Assembly: GCA_030653545.1 (NCBI GenBank)
Contig: JAURZE010000016.1
Coordinates: 1-62,311, forward strand
Reading direction: 5' to 3'
Origin: Nitrospira sp.
GTDB taxonomy: Bacteria; Nitrospirota; Nitrospiria; Nitrospirales; Nitrospiraceae
Length of the DNA: 62,311 nucleotides
Below are positions 24,775 to 34,242 of the stretch, in pieces (position 1 is the stretch's first letter; the number at the start of each line of letters is the position of its first letter). The notes below the pieces were generated by a model. That model saw only the letters and a list, made by a program, of their open reading frames with translations. It was not told where the DNA came from and made no database searches. A program made the position numbers and the translations under genes.

Positions 24775-25724
24775 CCGATTGCTGGCAAATCAGAAGGAGC
24801 GCACTCAACTCGCAGTTTTCCTGAACTGGTCTGCGCCACAAATGTCTTCAGTTCCGGCCGCCCGTGAAAGTACGCAGCCGCCCGGCGAGCGCCGGCCTCG
24901 TCCTGGAATATCCCGAACACCGTCGCACCGCTGCCGGACAACAAGGCCAGCTGTGCACCCCGGCTCAACAATTCCCGCTTGATCTGCTGAAGAACAGGAT
25001 GCGTCGCGAACACCGGGCCTTCGAAATCGTTTAAAGCCAGGCTGATCACATCCTCCCATGCAATCCGGCTCTCTGACGCAAGCTGGGTGCATCGATCGGA
25101 AAGCGGGGCCACCCCCTGCCGCGTTGCAGACAGTTGCTGATAGGCCCATTTCGTTTCCACGGGGAAGCCAGGATTTACAAGCACGGCCCAACGGGCATCG
25201 GCCACGTGAATCGCCCTGACCTGCTCGCCTCGACCAACAACGACTGCAGTCGGCGCATGAAAGAAGAACGGGACATCGCTTCCAAGCTCTTGACCGATTT
25301 CCGCCATCCGGGCTGCTGACCAGCCGACGTTCAAAAGTCGATCGATTCCAAGAATGGTTGCCGCCGCATCGCTGCTCCCGCCACCAAGGCCAGCGCCCAT
25401 TGGAATGCGCTTTGCCAGCTGGATATCGAGACCGATCTTTCGCTGCAATTGCACGAGCACCGCTGCCGCAGCACGATAGACGAGATTGGTCTGATCGACA
25501 CTAAGCGAATGACTGTCGCACTGTAACCGGATCTCCGTGTGCTGCGGAGCCAAGCGAATAGTGACGGCGTCTTCGAGTCCAACCGTCTGCATGAGGCTCC
25601 ACACATTGTGAAACCCGTCAGGACGACGATCAAGCACCCGCAGAATCAGATTAACCTTGGCTGGAGCGAATACGGTAACGGCGGATCGAGGGGGATTGGG
25701 CGAATCTTCGTGCGGTCTAGTCAC
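24771..25724 (-). CDS. ispE: 4-diphosphocytidyl-2-C-methyl-D-erythritol kinase
   Basis: A 317-residue GHMP kinase of the MEP isoprenoid pathway. The substrate block FAPAKVNLILRVLDRRPDGFH, the ATP loop PMGAGLGGGSSDAAA and the terminal LSGSGATVFGIF are typical. It starts with a GTG at 25724 (GGGAGGCC ribosome site), overlapping the end of the upstream regulator gene by 8 bases. The C-terminal 25 residues beyond the core are unremarkable. Confidence 0.95.
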   Translation of the reverse strand: MTRPHEDSPNPPRSAVTVFAPAKVNLILRVLDRRPDGFHNVWSLMQTVGLEDAVTIRLAPQHTEIRLQCDSHSLSVDQTNLVYRAAAAVLVQLQRKIGLDIQLAKRIPMGAGLGGGSSDAAATILGIDRLLNVGWSAARMAEIGQELGSDVPFFFHAPTAVVVGRGEQVRAIHVADARWAVLVNPGFPVETKWAYQQLSATRQGVAPLSDRCTQLASESRIAWEDVISLALNDFEGPVFATHPVLQQIKRELLSRGAQLALLSGSGATVFGIFQDEAGARRAAAYFHGRPELKTFVAQTSSGKLRVECAPSDLPAIG

Positions 25725-27102
25725 GGCCTCCCTTTATAGCATACTTCTCGAGCCGGTAGCGGAATGATCGGGTGTTGAGCCGGAGCAATCTGGCCGCTTT
25801 CTTTTTTACCCACTGGGTCCGCTCCAACGCCTTCAGCAGGAGGTCTTTCTCAAGGCCATTGATCATTCCCTCAAGGTCTAACCCATCTTCCGGCAGTTCG
25901 GTGGGGACCCCGCCCTGTTGTTGGGGCGATACTGTCCGGTGAAGCCATCCACGCATGTCAGCGTCCGTCACTGTGCCCCCGGTTGAGAATGCGACCACTC
26001 GCTCAATCAAGTTTTCCAGCTCTCGCACATTGCCACGCCACTCATGCCCTAACAGTACTTGCATCGCCTCAGAGCTGATCGTCGGCATCGGCTTCCCGCT
26101 TTCCTTGGAAAACCGCGCAAGGAAATGTGTGACGAGCAACGGAATATCACCGGAGCGCAATCGAAGCGGTGGGAGGCGGATTGGAATGACATCCAAACGA
26201 TAGTACAGATCTTCACGGAAGGAACCATCCGCCACAGCCTTCTCAAGATCTTTATTTGTCGCAGCCACGATGCGCACATCGACCTTAATATCCTGCGTCC
26301 CGCCAACTCGACGAAATTCGCGTTCCTGAATCACCCGCAATAACTTCACCTGGATCGTCGGCGTCGTGTCCCCGATCTCATCCAAGAATATCGTGCCTCC
26401 GTTCGCGACTTCGAACAGCCCGGCTTTGTTGGAAATGGCACCCGTGAACGAGCCCTTCATGTGCCCGAACAACTCGCTCTCCAAGAGCGTTTCGGGTACC
26501 GCACTGCAATTCACGGCCACAAACGGCAAGGGGCTCCGCGCACTATTGTAGTGGATCGCCCGAGCGACAAGCTCTTTGCCGGTTCCACTTTCTCCGCAAA
26601 TCAACACATTGCTCTTTGAGTCGGCGACTTTCTTCACCACATCAAACACCTTCTGCATCGCCTCACTCTGTCCCACCAACTGGGCAAAGGACGATTGACT
26701 CGCCATCTCGCGCTTCAACAAGATGTTCTCTGTCGTCAACCGCCGCTTCTCCAGAGCATTCCGGATGATCAATTGCACTTCGTCAACCTGGAACGGCTTC
26801 GTGAGATAGTCGTACGCGCCCTGTTTCATCGCCTCAACGGCCGAGTCCGCTGTGGCAAAGGCCGTAATGATCAAGACGACAGTTTCTGGCGAGGCGGACT
26901 TGACGGCCCGGAGCACTTCCATTCCATCCACTTTGGGCATCCGCAGGTCGGTAATCACGAGATCGAAAATTTCTTTCTGTACCTGTTCAATCGCCTCTTC
27001 GCCATCTGATACCGCCGTGACGGCATACCCCGCCCGCTTGAGCATGATGCTCAACACTTCCCGCAAACTCTGTTCATCATCGACGACTAAGATCTTTTCC
27101 AT
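25717..27102 (-). CDS. Sigma54-dependent response regulator, PilR/NtrC type
   Basis: A 461-residue regulator in three parts. The receiver domain (1-120) has VDDEQ, the phosphoacceptor in LVITDLRMPKVDG, and a KPF Lys. The AAA+ domain (about 138-370) has GESGTGKELVARAIH (Walker A), the sigma54-contact loop GSFTGA, and GGTIFLDEIGD (Walker B). A Fis-type helix-turn-helix closes it (VKKKAARLLRLNTRSFRYRLEKY). It activates sigma54 promoters when phosphorylated. It overlaps the upstream kinase gene by 16 bases. Proximity to pilC suggests a role in pilin gene control, which is inference. Confidence 0.93.
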   Translation of the reverse strand: MEKILVVDDEQSLREVLSIMLKRAGYAVTAVSDGEEAIEQVQKEIFDLVITDLRMPKVDGMEVLRAVKSASPETVVLIITAFATADSAVEAMKQGAYDYLTKPFQVDEVQLIIRNALEKRRLTTENILLKREMASQSSFAQLVGQSEAMQKVFDVVKKVADSKSNVLICGESGTGKELVARAIHYNSARSPLPFVAVNCSAVPETLLESELFGHMKGSFTGAISNKAGLFEVANGGTIFLDEIGDTTPTIQVKLLRVIQEREFRRVGGTQDIKVDVRIVAATNKDLEKAVADGSFREDLYYRLDVIPIRLPPLRLRSGDIPLLVTHFLARFSKESGKPMPTISSEAMQVLLGHEWRGNVRELENLIERVVAFSTGGTVTDADMRGWLHRTVSPQQQGGVPTELPEDGLDLEGMINGLEKDLLLKALERTQWVKKKAARLLRLNTRSFRYRLEKYAIKGGRD

Positions 27103-28778
27103 GGCTCCCTACCTTCATGCCAGAGTCTCACGCCGACATCGCCCGAGCGGGGCAAGCACACCACAAATCGAGACCCCTCATGCTCTTTGCTCTCAACTTT
27201 GATCCACCCCCCATGCAAATCGACAATCCGATGAACCGCCGCAAGCCCCAATCCTGACCCCTGTTTTTTGGTCGTAAAGAACGGAAGAAAGATGTTGTCG
27301 AGATTTTTCTTCGAGATCCCTTCGCCGGTATCATGAAAAGAAATCTCGATAACCTCCCCTTTACGCCCGGCAACATCGATAGACCTACAGCCGGTTGAGA
27401 TCGTCAATTGTCCGCCCTTCGGCATGGCATCGAACGCATTCGTGGCAAGATTCCAGAACACCTGTTTCAACTGATCCTGATCCACCTGCCCGGCCAACGC
27501 CTCACGAGACGGCTTGGCCTCAATCCGAATATTCGCTCTCGTCCGAGCTTCATGTTGTACCAGATCAAGGGTCTCGGCAAGGAGTTTGTTCAAATCATGC
27601 TCGGCCAGATTCAAAGCCGGCGGCCGGGCATACTGGAGAAACTCTGTGATGATTGTATCGAGTCTTGTCGCCTCCCGAATCGCGATGTCCATCAGCCGCT
27701 GGCTTGTCTCATCCGCATGAAGGTCCTTCCGCAACATTTGCATCGCCCCAGCCAACGCGCCGAGCGGGTTGCGGATCTCGTGGGCCATCCCGGCCGACAT
27801 TTCACCCAGACTGGCAAGCCAATCTTTCCGGCGCATCTCCTCTTCAAGATCCCGAATCTGCGTCAAGTCTTTGAAAACGCCGACCATCCCTGTCGTCTTC
27901 CCATGTTCCTGAAGTGGCGACAGCGTCATCCCCAGCACTAAGCGATTCCCGTCCGCGCGCGTACACTCCACTTCGAACCGCATATGTCCAGCCCCTTCGT
28001 CCTGCACATCCAGAGATCGATCCGGATGCCAGTTAAACACGTCTCGCCAGGAGCGTCCTTGGACTTGCGCGAGATTATGTCCGGTGGCTTCCTGTGCGGC
28101 AGGGTTAAAGGAGGTGATTCGCCCCTCCTCATCAGCAGTAAATACGCCGCTACTGATACTGTGAATAATGTTTTCATGAAAGGCCTGAAGTCGGCTGAGT
28201 CCCTGCTCTTTTTCCTTGAGCGAATGATCCGCACGTTGAAGCTGTTCTGTCAGGAGGCCGCTCAAGAACCCCACCACCAGCAATGCCAAACTATGCACTC
28301 CGAAAGTCTGAAGCGTTTCCGGCGCACTCAGACGTGTCCTGGGTAACCAACCCCAGGCTTCAGTGAGCCCATATAATTGAAGATTGGTCAGGAGGCCGAA
28401 GAGGATGACGCACAGGCTGGCAGTCAGGAGACCGACCTTCCGGCGAGGCACCAGGCTCGCCAACGTAACCGAGATCACATACAGCACCAGAAATGGGCTC
28501 TCGATCCCGCCGGTTCTTGCGATCAAGACTGTTTCGAGCAGGAAGTCGATGCCGATTTGTACCCAGGCTAGTTGGACCAACCCCTCAGCGGTGGTCACAA
28601 AACGTAGAGCGAGGGCATACCCAATGGTGATCGCGTAGGTGAACACGATCAGGCTATAGAACGTCTCGACCTGCTCCCCTCTCGTGACTTGAAACGTGAG
28701 AGAAAGCCCGAGCAGAAGAGTCACAGCGAGGACTCTCAGGCCGATTAGCCATTGGATTCTTGCTTTGATTTCGACCAC
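27087..28778 (-). CDS. Membrane sensor histidine kinase, PilS-like
   Basis: A 563-residue kinase. About six membrane helices fill residues 10-180, as in PilS. A short coiled segment and a PAS domain follow (about 205-315, GVFTADEEGRITSFNPAAQE). The dimerisation box is MAHEIRNPLGALAGAMQML with the phospho-His, and the ATPase domain has NLATNAFDAMP, HDTGEGISKK and GSGLGLAAVHRIVD. It pairs with the overlapping sigma54 regulator. The start is a GTG at 28778. The membrane sensor resembles PilS, which in Pseudomonas reads pilin levels; the same role here is an inference. Confidence 0.92.
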   Translation of the reverse strand: MVEIKARIQWLIGLRVLAVTLLLGLSLTFQVTRGEQVETFYSLIVFTYAITIGYALALRFVTTAEGLVQLAWVQIGIDFLLETVLIARTGGIESPFLVLYVISVTLASLVPRRKVGLLTASLCVILFGLLTNLQLYGLTEAWGWLPRTRLSAPETLQTFGVHSLALLVVGFLSGLLTEQLQRADHSLKEKEQGLSRLQAFHENIIHSISSGVFTADEEGRITSFNPAAQEATGHNLAQVQGRSWRDVFNWHPDRSLDVQDEGAGHMRFEVECTRADGNRLVLGMTLSPLQEHGKTTGMVGVFKDLTQIRDLEEEMRRKDWLASLGEMSAGMAHEIRNPLGALAGAMQMLRKDLHADETSQRLMDIAIREATRLDTIITEFLQYARPPALNLAEHDLNKLLAETLDLVQHEARTRANIRIEAKPSREALAGQVDQDQLKQVFWNLATNAFDAMPKGGQLTISTGCRSIDVAGRKGEVIEISFHDTGEGISKKNLDNIFLPFFTTKKQGSGLGLAAVHRIVDLHGGWIKVESKEHEGSRFVVCLPRSGDVGVRLWHEGREPWKRS

Positions 28779-28896
28779 AGAGACTCCGGCCCTAGGAGAG
28801 AAAACCGCTCAGAGAAGCCTTAAGAAAGGGGATGGGAAATCGTTCCACATGGATTATGCACTGACGAGAAGCCGGCATACCAACATGGGCAGATCG

Positions 28897-28930
28897 GCAG
28901 ACGTCGGCGAAATAGCGTACCGACGTCTGC
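28897..28930. terminator. Hairpin between pilC and the kinase gene
   Basis: An 11-bp perfect stem (GCAGACGTCGG / CCGACGTCTGC) with a 12-base loop lies 39-72 bases past the pilC stop. No U run follows, so it may be a Rho-assisted terminator, an mRNA-stabilising hairpin, or an operator for the kinase-regulator pair. The rest of the gap 28779-28968 shows no clear sigma54 promoter. Confidence 0.45.
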
Positions 28931-28968
28931 TGAATCACCTAGGTCACACGCTCCGTTCGAAAGCACCT

Positions 28969-30183
28969 TTACCCAATCGCCGAGGCCATCGTGAAGATCG
29001 GCAGGTACATCGCGATGACGATGAATCCGACCGTGACGCCGAGAAACACCATCATCATCGGCTCGAGTAACGCCGTCAGATTCGTCACCGCCGCATCGAC
29101 TTCGTCCTCATAAAAATCGGCGATTTTCCCGAGCATATTGTCGAGCGCACCGGTGGACTCGCCGACGGCAATCATGTGGGTCACCATCTTGGGGAACGCC
29201 TCGCTCTTGGCGAGCGGCTCGGAAATCGTCTTTCCTCCGCTGATGCTGACGCGTGCATCCATCAGCACGTTTTCGATGACTTTATTCCCGGCCGTCTTGG
29301 CACAAATCGATAAGGCCTCCAGCAGGGGCACTCCGCTCGTAATCAGCGTGCCCAGTGTCCGCGTAAACTTGGCGACCGACGCTTTTCGAATCAGGTCGCC
29401 GAACACCGGCAACCTCAGAACAATCTTATCGACCATTAACCTGCCCTGAGGAGTCGCGTAGTACTTTTTGAATGCGATCACGCCGACGACGATCGCACCA
29501 AGAATAATGTACCAATTCCCTTGCGCAAAGTTACTCATATCGATGACCAGCTGCGTGGGTCCCGGCAGCGCCATTTTCCCATTCGACATTTCCTTGAACA
29601 TTTTCTCAAAAACCGGAATGACCCAGATCATCAGCACCGTGATGACAATCGCAGCAATACCGCAAATAGCCGCCGGGTAAACCATGGCGCTCTTAATCTG
29701 GGATTTCAGCTTCATCGCCTTTTCGATGTGCTTGGAAAGACGCGCGAGAATGGCATCCAGCAATCCACCGACTTCCCCGGCATTCACCATGTTGCAGTAG
29801 AGATCGTCGAAGATTTTCGGATGCCGACGCAACGCATCGGAAAAGGTCGAGCCGCCTTCAACTGACCCCTTGATTTCACCAACGGCTTTTCGAAGCGCCG
29901 CATTTTCCGACTGTGTTGAGAGAATCTCCAAGCATTGGATCAAGGGCAAACCCGCGTTGATCATTGTTCCAAACTGTCGGGTGAAAACGACGAGATCCTT
30001 TTCCGTCATTCCGTTGCCGAAGCTCAGCTTGAACCCTTCTTTCGACCCCTTCTCCTCAAGGCTGGTCACCACCACGCTTTGCTTCCGGAGCTGGTCGACA
30101 GCCTCATCGCGGCTCTTGGCCACAAGCTCGCCCTTCTTGACCGCACCAGACTTGCTTCGTCCAACGTATGCAAACGTAGCCAT
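28969..30183 (-). CDS. pilC: Type IV pilus inner-membrane platform protein
   Basis: A 404-residue GspF/PilC-family protein with two repeated cytoplasmic helical domains (GTMINAGLPLIQCLEILS and GTLITSGVPLLEALSICA) and three membrane segments. It anchors the pilus assembly ATPases in the inner membrane. The ATG at 30183, giving MATFAYVGRSKSG, is chosen by family likeness and an AGGA site. No pilB or pilT lies in the window, so the rest of the system is elsewhere; the adjoining two-component pair supports a pilus context. Confidence 0.93.
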   Translation of the reverse strand: MATFAYVGRSKSGAVKKGELVAKSRDEAVDQLRKQSVVVTSLEEKGSKEGFKLSFGNGMTEKDLVVFTRQFGTMINAGLPLIQCLEILSTQSENAALRKAVGEIKGSVEGGSTFSDALRRHPKIFDDLYCNMVNAGEVGGLLDAILARLSKHIEKAMKLKSQIKSAMVYPAAICGIAAIVITVLMIWVIPVFEKMFKEMSNGKMALPGPTQLVIDMSNFAQGNWYIILGAIVVGVIAFKKYYATPQGRLMVDKIVLRLPVFGDLIRKASVAKFTRTLGTLITSGVPLLEALSICAKTAGNKVIENVLMDARVSISGGKTISEPLAKSEAFPKMVTHMIAVGESTGALDNMLGKIADFYEDEVDAAVTNLTALLEPMMMVFLGVTVGFIVIAMYLPIFTMASAIG

Positions 30184-30340
30184 AGGCGTGTAATCCTGTT
30201 GTGGCTCCCTGAGCCGGTTAGGGAACAAACGTGTATCTACGTGGTGAGTCTACTGGGGGGGCAAAAACCTGTCAAAACAAATGCATTATCTATGCGGCCT
30301 GAGAGCGATGGGAGCGAGTTGGATGGCCCGCATCAGTGCG

Positions 30341-30883
30341 TCAGCCGACAGAACCGTTCAAGTGGGTTCGTCGATACCCTCGATACAAGTAGTGCAGCCC
30401 GGAGCCTAAGGTAAACGCCACCATGACCAGTAATAACGGGAACAACGCACCGATCTTCATTCCCCGCCAGATCATGGCAATCACCAGCACGACATAGGTC
30501 AGCTGGCACAAGGTCGTACCTTTTCCCAAGATCGTCGGCGTGATGTCGATGGCAATATTCGTCACATGGGCGACGACTGTCCCCAACATCAAGATGAGAT
30601 CCCTGCTCACCACCAGGATCACAACCCATGATGGCACGAGGTGCAGGATGGAGAGCGTGAGAAAGGCCGACGTAAGCAGGAGCTTGTCAGCTAATGGATC
30701 GAGAATTTCCCCCAACTTGGTCTGCTGATTGGTCAAGCGCGCGACCAGTCCATCCAATGCGTCGGTGAGACCGGCGCAGAGTAACGCCGCCAGCGCATAC
30801 CCATACTGCCGATAGGTCATGAACCCCACGAACACGGGGATCAGGAGGATCCGTAAGATCGTCAGACTATTAGGTATGTTCAT
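30341..30883 (-). CDS. pgsA: CDP-diacylglycerol-glycerol-3-phosphate phosphatidyltransferase
   Basis: A 180-residue membrane enzyme with the CDP-alcohol motif DGLVARLTNQQTKLGEILD followed by PLADK, which fits DGx2ARx8Gx3Dx3D. It makes phosphatidylglycerol phosphate, the precursor of PG and cardiolipin. Four to five hydrophobic helices. Start chosen at MNIPNSLTILRILL (30883), the typical PgsA opening; the open frame continues 41 codons upstream without resemblance. Confidence 0.92.
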   Translation of the reverse strand: MNIPNSLTILRILLIPVFVGFMTYRQYGYALAALLCAGLTDALDGLVARLTNQQTKLGEILDPLADKLLLTSAFLTLSILHLVPSWVVILVVSRDLILMLGTVVAHVTNIAIDITPTILGKGTTLCQLTYVVLVIAMIWRGMKIGALFPLLLVMVAFTLGSGLHYLYRGYRRTHLNGSVG

Positions 30884-31028
30884 GCGGCCGCGCAGAACCT
30901 CCGTCTGATGGACTACCGGTCGCCATCTTAGTGAGGGGATTTTGGGGTTGTCAACGCGGTTGCAGTGGCGCAGCCAGCCGCCTATAATCTGCCCTCGCTG
31001 TCTCAATACGGAATCTGTGGAGGAATTG

Positions 31029-31346
31029 ATGAGCGCGTTGCCCTTGATGATGAAGAAAGAAGGACTGGTTGAGAAACATCAGCTGGAAGGCGTGGATCCA
31101 AGCGATCGCTATTTTAGTCGCGCCCTTCTGGTGAGTCGAACCGGCGCCGGGTATTCAGGGAAAATCATGTACGAAGCCCTCATCGTCCAAGGCGGGTCAC
31201 ACTCAACGATCGGGGCCGCCGTGCGCGAGGTGGTTGAGAAGCTTCAGGGAATGGGGTTTGTACGCATGCGCACGAGAGCCAACTTCAGAGGCACCCGCTA
31301 CCTTGCTGAAAAAGAAACGTGGATCGACTATTCCGACCCCGCCTAA
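31029..31346 (+). CDS. Conserved hypothetical protein, 105 residues
   Basis: A small soluble protein that I do not recognise. It starts after GGAGGAATTG at 31029. The body is mixed alpha/beta (ALLVSRTGAGYSGKIMYEAL, then AAVREVVEKLQGMGFVRMR). The pattern of two basic-hydrophobic segments might fit an RNA- or nucleotide-binding fold, but this is not assigned. It is transcribed away from pgsA and converges with the next gene, overlapping it by 4 bases. Confidence 0.65.
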   Translation: MSALPLMMKKEGLVEKHQLEGVDPSDRYFSRALLVSRTGAGYSGKIMYEALIVQGGSHSTIGAAVREVVEKLQGMGFVRMRTRANFRGTRYLAEKETWIDYSDPA

Positions 31347-32497
31347 TCACACCTTACATATTCCCGATAGACCAGCTCGTGGATCAGCGGTCGAAACGCT
31401 TTAATCCGCTCATTCTTCCTAGTCGGGTGCACCCGATTGGACAACAAGACGATCTCCAGCTCATGACGCGGATCAATCCACACCGACGTCCCCGTATATC
31501 CTAAGTGGCCAAAAGAAACCTCGGACAGAAGTCTCCCCGCCGACGACGGAAACGACGGAGTATCCCACCCCAACGCCCAACTCGTCCCCGCCACAGCCGT
31601 CCGTCGACCGGTAAACTCTTTGACAAGCAGCGCATCAAGAACGGACGACCGCCGATGAAAGGCCTCAAGCCAAGCCCCTGCCACAGCCAACACTGCCTCC
31701 GCCGTTCCGAAGAGACCCGCATGCCCGGCAACACCGCCAAGAGACGCCGCATTTTCATCGTGAACTTCGCCGCACAATAGTCGCCCCCTCCAGATATCGT
31801 ATTCAGTGGGCGCAACCTCACTCCCACGTCGACGGGCGCATTGAAGAAAGTCATCTGCCCATTCTGCTGGCACAAACCCCAGCTGCGAGGTTCCTGCCAG
31901 GGAAGCAATCCGGTCACGAAAGAATTCCTGAAGCGGAGCGCCGCTGCACCGCTCCACGACCATTCCCAGAAGCATAAATCCCAGATCACTGTAGAGGCTT
32001 CGCGCCCCTCGCTCATAGATCAGGGCTTCGTCTCGGATCAGCTTCATAAGCCCGAGACGCGAGAGACCGCGCTGTTCTTCTGTCGCGGGGATGGAGGCCG
32101 TCGGACTCAGTCGCTCGTAATACCCTCGCCAACCAGGAAGCCCCGAACTATGCGTCAACAGATGCCAGAGCGACGCCGTGCCGATCGGACTGCCAGCCAG
32201 TTCCGGGAGTATCGATTCAACCCGATCATGCAGCTCACATCGTCCGGCTTGGATGAGCATCACCAAACCCGTTACCGTGGACAACGGCTTCGTGAGCGAG
32301 GCTAAATCATAGACCGTCGCCGGCTGAACGGATCGAGCGGCGCCAAGAGTCGACACGAGCCCAGCGGCAAACATATCGGCCTGGCCGCCGCCATAGCGCA
32401 CAGCCAGCACGGCTCCGGGAAACACTCCGTCCGTGACGGCCTGCTCAAGTGCCGCCTGAATGAGAGGAACATTCGACATGGTGGACGATTGACTCAC
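31343..32497 (-). CDS. Serine hydrolase, beta-lactamase class C family
   Basis: A 384-residue protein with the class C/esterase catalytic set: SLTK (SxxK nucleophile) in DLASLTKPLSTVTG, a Tyr motif in YSDLGFMLLG, and HLGYTGTS in place of KTG, as in EstB-type esterases and penicillin-binding-like hydrolases. No signal peptide is evident, so it is probably cytosolic. The substrate cannot be read from sequence; the terminal SNRVHPTRKN block is common among uncharacterised members often close to cell wall genes. Start is a GTG at 32497; an ATG at 32479 is possible. Confidence 0.85.
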   Translation of the reverse strand: MSQSSTMSNVPLIQAALEQAVTDGVFPGAVLAVRYGGGQADMFAAGLVSTLGAARSVQPATVYDLASLTKPLSTVTGLVMLIQAGRCELHDRVESILPELAGSPIGTASLWHLLTHSSGLPGWRGYYERLSPTASIPATEEQRGLSRLGLMKLIRDEALIYERGARSLYSDLGFMLLGMVVERCSGAPLQEFFRDRIASLAGTSQLGFVPAEWADDFLQCARRRGSEVAPTEYDIWRGRLLCGEVHDENAASLGGVAGHAGLFGTAEAVLAVAGAWLEAFHRRSSVLDALLVKEFTGRRTAVAGTSWALGWDTPSFPSSAGRLLSEVSFGHLGYTGTSVWIDPRHELEIVLLSNRVHPTRKNERIKAFRPLIHELVYREYVRCD

Positions 32498-32591
32498 GAA
32501 GATGATGAACCCGCAGTGATTACGTCATCACCGTAGCTGAACAGGCGACCGGAAGCAGAAACGATTCAACGCCACCACGCAGCCGAAGAGA

Positions 32592-33107
32592 TCAGGAACG
32601 AGTCGGACTCGACTCCCCTTCCATCTTCTCTTCAGGAACGACACCACTATCCTGATAGGCCTCGGCCGACTCGACATCCAACATGCGCTCAAACGTATGG
32701 AGCGTGGCCCGCATCCGCTCGACCATAAGCAGCCGCTGTTTCTGCAATTGGGAGAGATCCCGCTGCGTCTCGCCCAGCTCCACCCGCGCCTGACGAATGA
32801 CTTCGCCGGCCTTCAGCTCCGCTTCCTTGACGATCAACTCCGCATCGCGGTTGGCGCTGCGCTTGACGTCATCGGCCAGCGATTGCGCCGCCACAAGGGT
32901 GTTCGACAGTGTCGTCTCGGTTCGTTTCAATTCTGACACTTGCTGTTCCGTCATGGCCAACCGCTCCCGCAGCATCGCATTGTCGCGATTCAACGATTCC
33001 ACGGTTTGCGCCAGCTCCTCGAGAAACCGGTTGACCTCCTCACGATCATAGCCACGGAGCTTCGTGCGGAACACCATCTGTTGAATGTCGAGTGGTGTGA
33101 TCTTCAT
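32592..33107 (-). CDS. divIVA: DivIVA-domain protein
   Basis: A 171-residue coiled-coil protein. The first 30 residues, ITPLDIQQMVFRTKLRGYDREEV, match the DivIVA membrane-curvature-sensing N-terminus (usual form LTPxDIxxxxFxxxxxGYxxxEV). The rest is heptad-rich helix to about residue 150, then an acidic tail. It probably marks poles or division sites. It is at the end of the dcw-linked genes after yggT, a known DivIVA location. Confidence 0.88.
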   Translation of the reverse strand: MKITPLDIQQMVFRTKLRGYDREEVNRFLEELAQTVESLNRDNAMLRERLAMTEQQVSELKRTETTLSNTLVAAQSLADDVKRSANRDAELIVKEAELKAGEVIRQARVELGETQRDLSQLQKQRLLMVERMRATLHTFERMLDVESAEAYQDSGVVPEEKMEGESSPTRS

Positions 33108-33127
33108 AAATGCCCCCGTTCGTTGAG

Positions 33128-33424
33128 TCAGTTCATCCGCAACGCCAGATCTTTTAATGACTGCACCACAGCAAACTGCAGAAACGTCAAAATCAGAATG
33201 GCGATAATTGGCGAGAGGTCAATGCCCATGCGCCCTCCCATCCAGCGGCGAATGGGCGCGAGCACCGGTTCAGTGGCACGATCAAGAAATTGGACAATCG
33301 GATTCCATGGATCGGGGTTGACCCAGGAGATCAAGGCCCGAGCGATGATGATCCACATATACAGCCACAGCACATAATCCAGCACCGTGGCGGTCCCCAA
33401 CAGCACATTCCGAAACACAAACAT
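33128..33424 (-). CDS. YggT family membrane protein
   Basis: A 98-residue membrane protein with two hydrophobic segments around a conserved middle, ALISWVNPDPWNPIVQFLDR and TEPVLAPIRRWMG, typical of YggT/Ycf19. The family is tied to cell division, FtsZ-ring or K+ homeostasis in different organisms, without a settled activity. It overlaps the proC stop by one base (TGATG) and precedes divIVA, a widespread order. Confidence 0.9.
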   Translation of the reverse strand: MFVFRNVLLGTATVLDYVLWLYMWIIIARALISWVNPDPWNPIVQFLDRATEPVLAPIRRWMGGRMGIDLSPIIAILILTFLQFAVVQSLKDLALRMN

Positions 33425-34242
33425 CAGCGTCCGAGCTCCTGAGATCGTTTCGTCGCCGCCTCGATGGCATCGATCAGCGTCGCGCGCATCCCGCCCACTT
33501 CCAGACGATGCAGGCCTGCAATCGTCGTTCCGCCAGGAGACGCCACCTTGTCCTTGAGTCGAGCAGGATGCTCCCCGGTCTCAATCACCATCTTTGCCGC
33601 ACCTAGAACGGTTTGCGCAGCCAGCACCTCCGCCGTCGCACGGGGCAATCCCATCTTCACGCCCCCATCCGCCATCGCTTCGATGGCCAGAAAAACGTAG
33701 GCCGGGCCGCTGCCGCTGAGTCCCGTGACGGCATCCATCAACCGCTCTTCAACCGTCACAACTTTCCCGACCGATTCAAATAGTGCGCGCGCCGTTCCGG
33801 CGTCCGACTCAGAGACGCCAGGTCCGAGGGCTAGAGCCGTCATCCCTTCCTGCACCATGGCAGGAGTGTTCGGCATGGCTCGCACCACTCTGGTTCCTGT
33901 CCCGCCGGCTTTCGTGATCGCCTGGATCGGAATCCCGGCGGCTACTGAGATCGTGAGCGCCCGCTTCAGCTCTCCGGCAATGTCACTCATGACCCCGTCG
34001 AGAATCTGCGGCTTGACGGCCAGCACAATCATTCCCGCCCACGCCGCGGCCTCACGATTCGAACCACCCACACGAACACCATGCAGGCGCTTCAGCGTAT
34101 CACAGCGTTCCGCGACAGGATCGGTGGCCCAGATCTGATCCGGCTCGCAGCAATGGGTCGCGACGAGCCCGGCAATCAGCGCTTCGGCCATCTGGCCACC
34201 GCCGATAAAGGCGATCTTTTCATGAATGCGAGTCTTAGACAT
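33424..34242 (-). CDS. proC: Pyrroline-5-carboxylate reductase
   Basis: A 272-residue NAD(P)H enzyme for the last step of proline synthesis. The nucleotide block AFIGGGQMAEALIAGL, LAVKPQ, VRAMPNTPAMVQEGM and the C-terminal SGSGPAYVFLAIEAMADGGVK signature are present. Start at 34242 (MSKTRIHEK) follows GGAGCGCGCC; another ATG lies four codons earlier. It overlaps the yggS end by 8 bases. Confidence 0.94.
   Translation of the reverse strand: MSKTRIHEKIAFIGGGQMAEALIAGLVATHCCEPDQIWATDPVAERCDTLKRLHGVRVGGSNREAAAWAGMIVLAVKPQILDGVMSDIAGELKRALTISVAAGIPIQAITKAGGTGTRVVRAMPNTPAMVQEGMTALALGPGVSESDAGTARALFESVGKVVTVEERLMDAVTGLSGSGPAYVFLAIEAMADGGVKMGLPRATAEVLAAQTVLGAAKMVIETGEHPARLKDKVASPGGTTIAGLHRLEVGGMRATLIDAIEAATKRSQELGR

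Noticed and set aside
28779-28968. Sigma54 promoter expected near the PilR-type regulator and pilC
   Set aside because: No TGGCAC-N5-TTGC match with correct spacing was found. The hairpin at 28897-28930 is the only structure.
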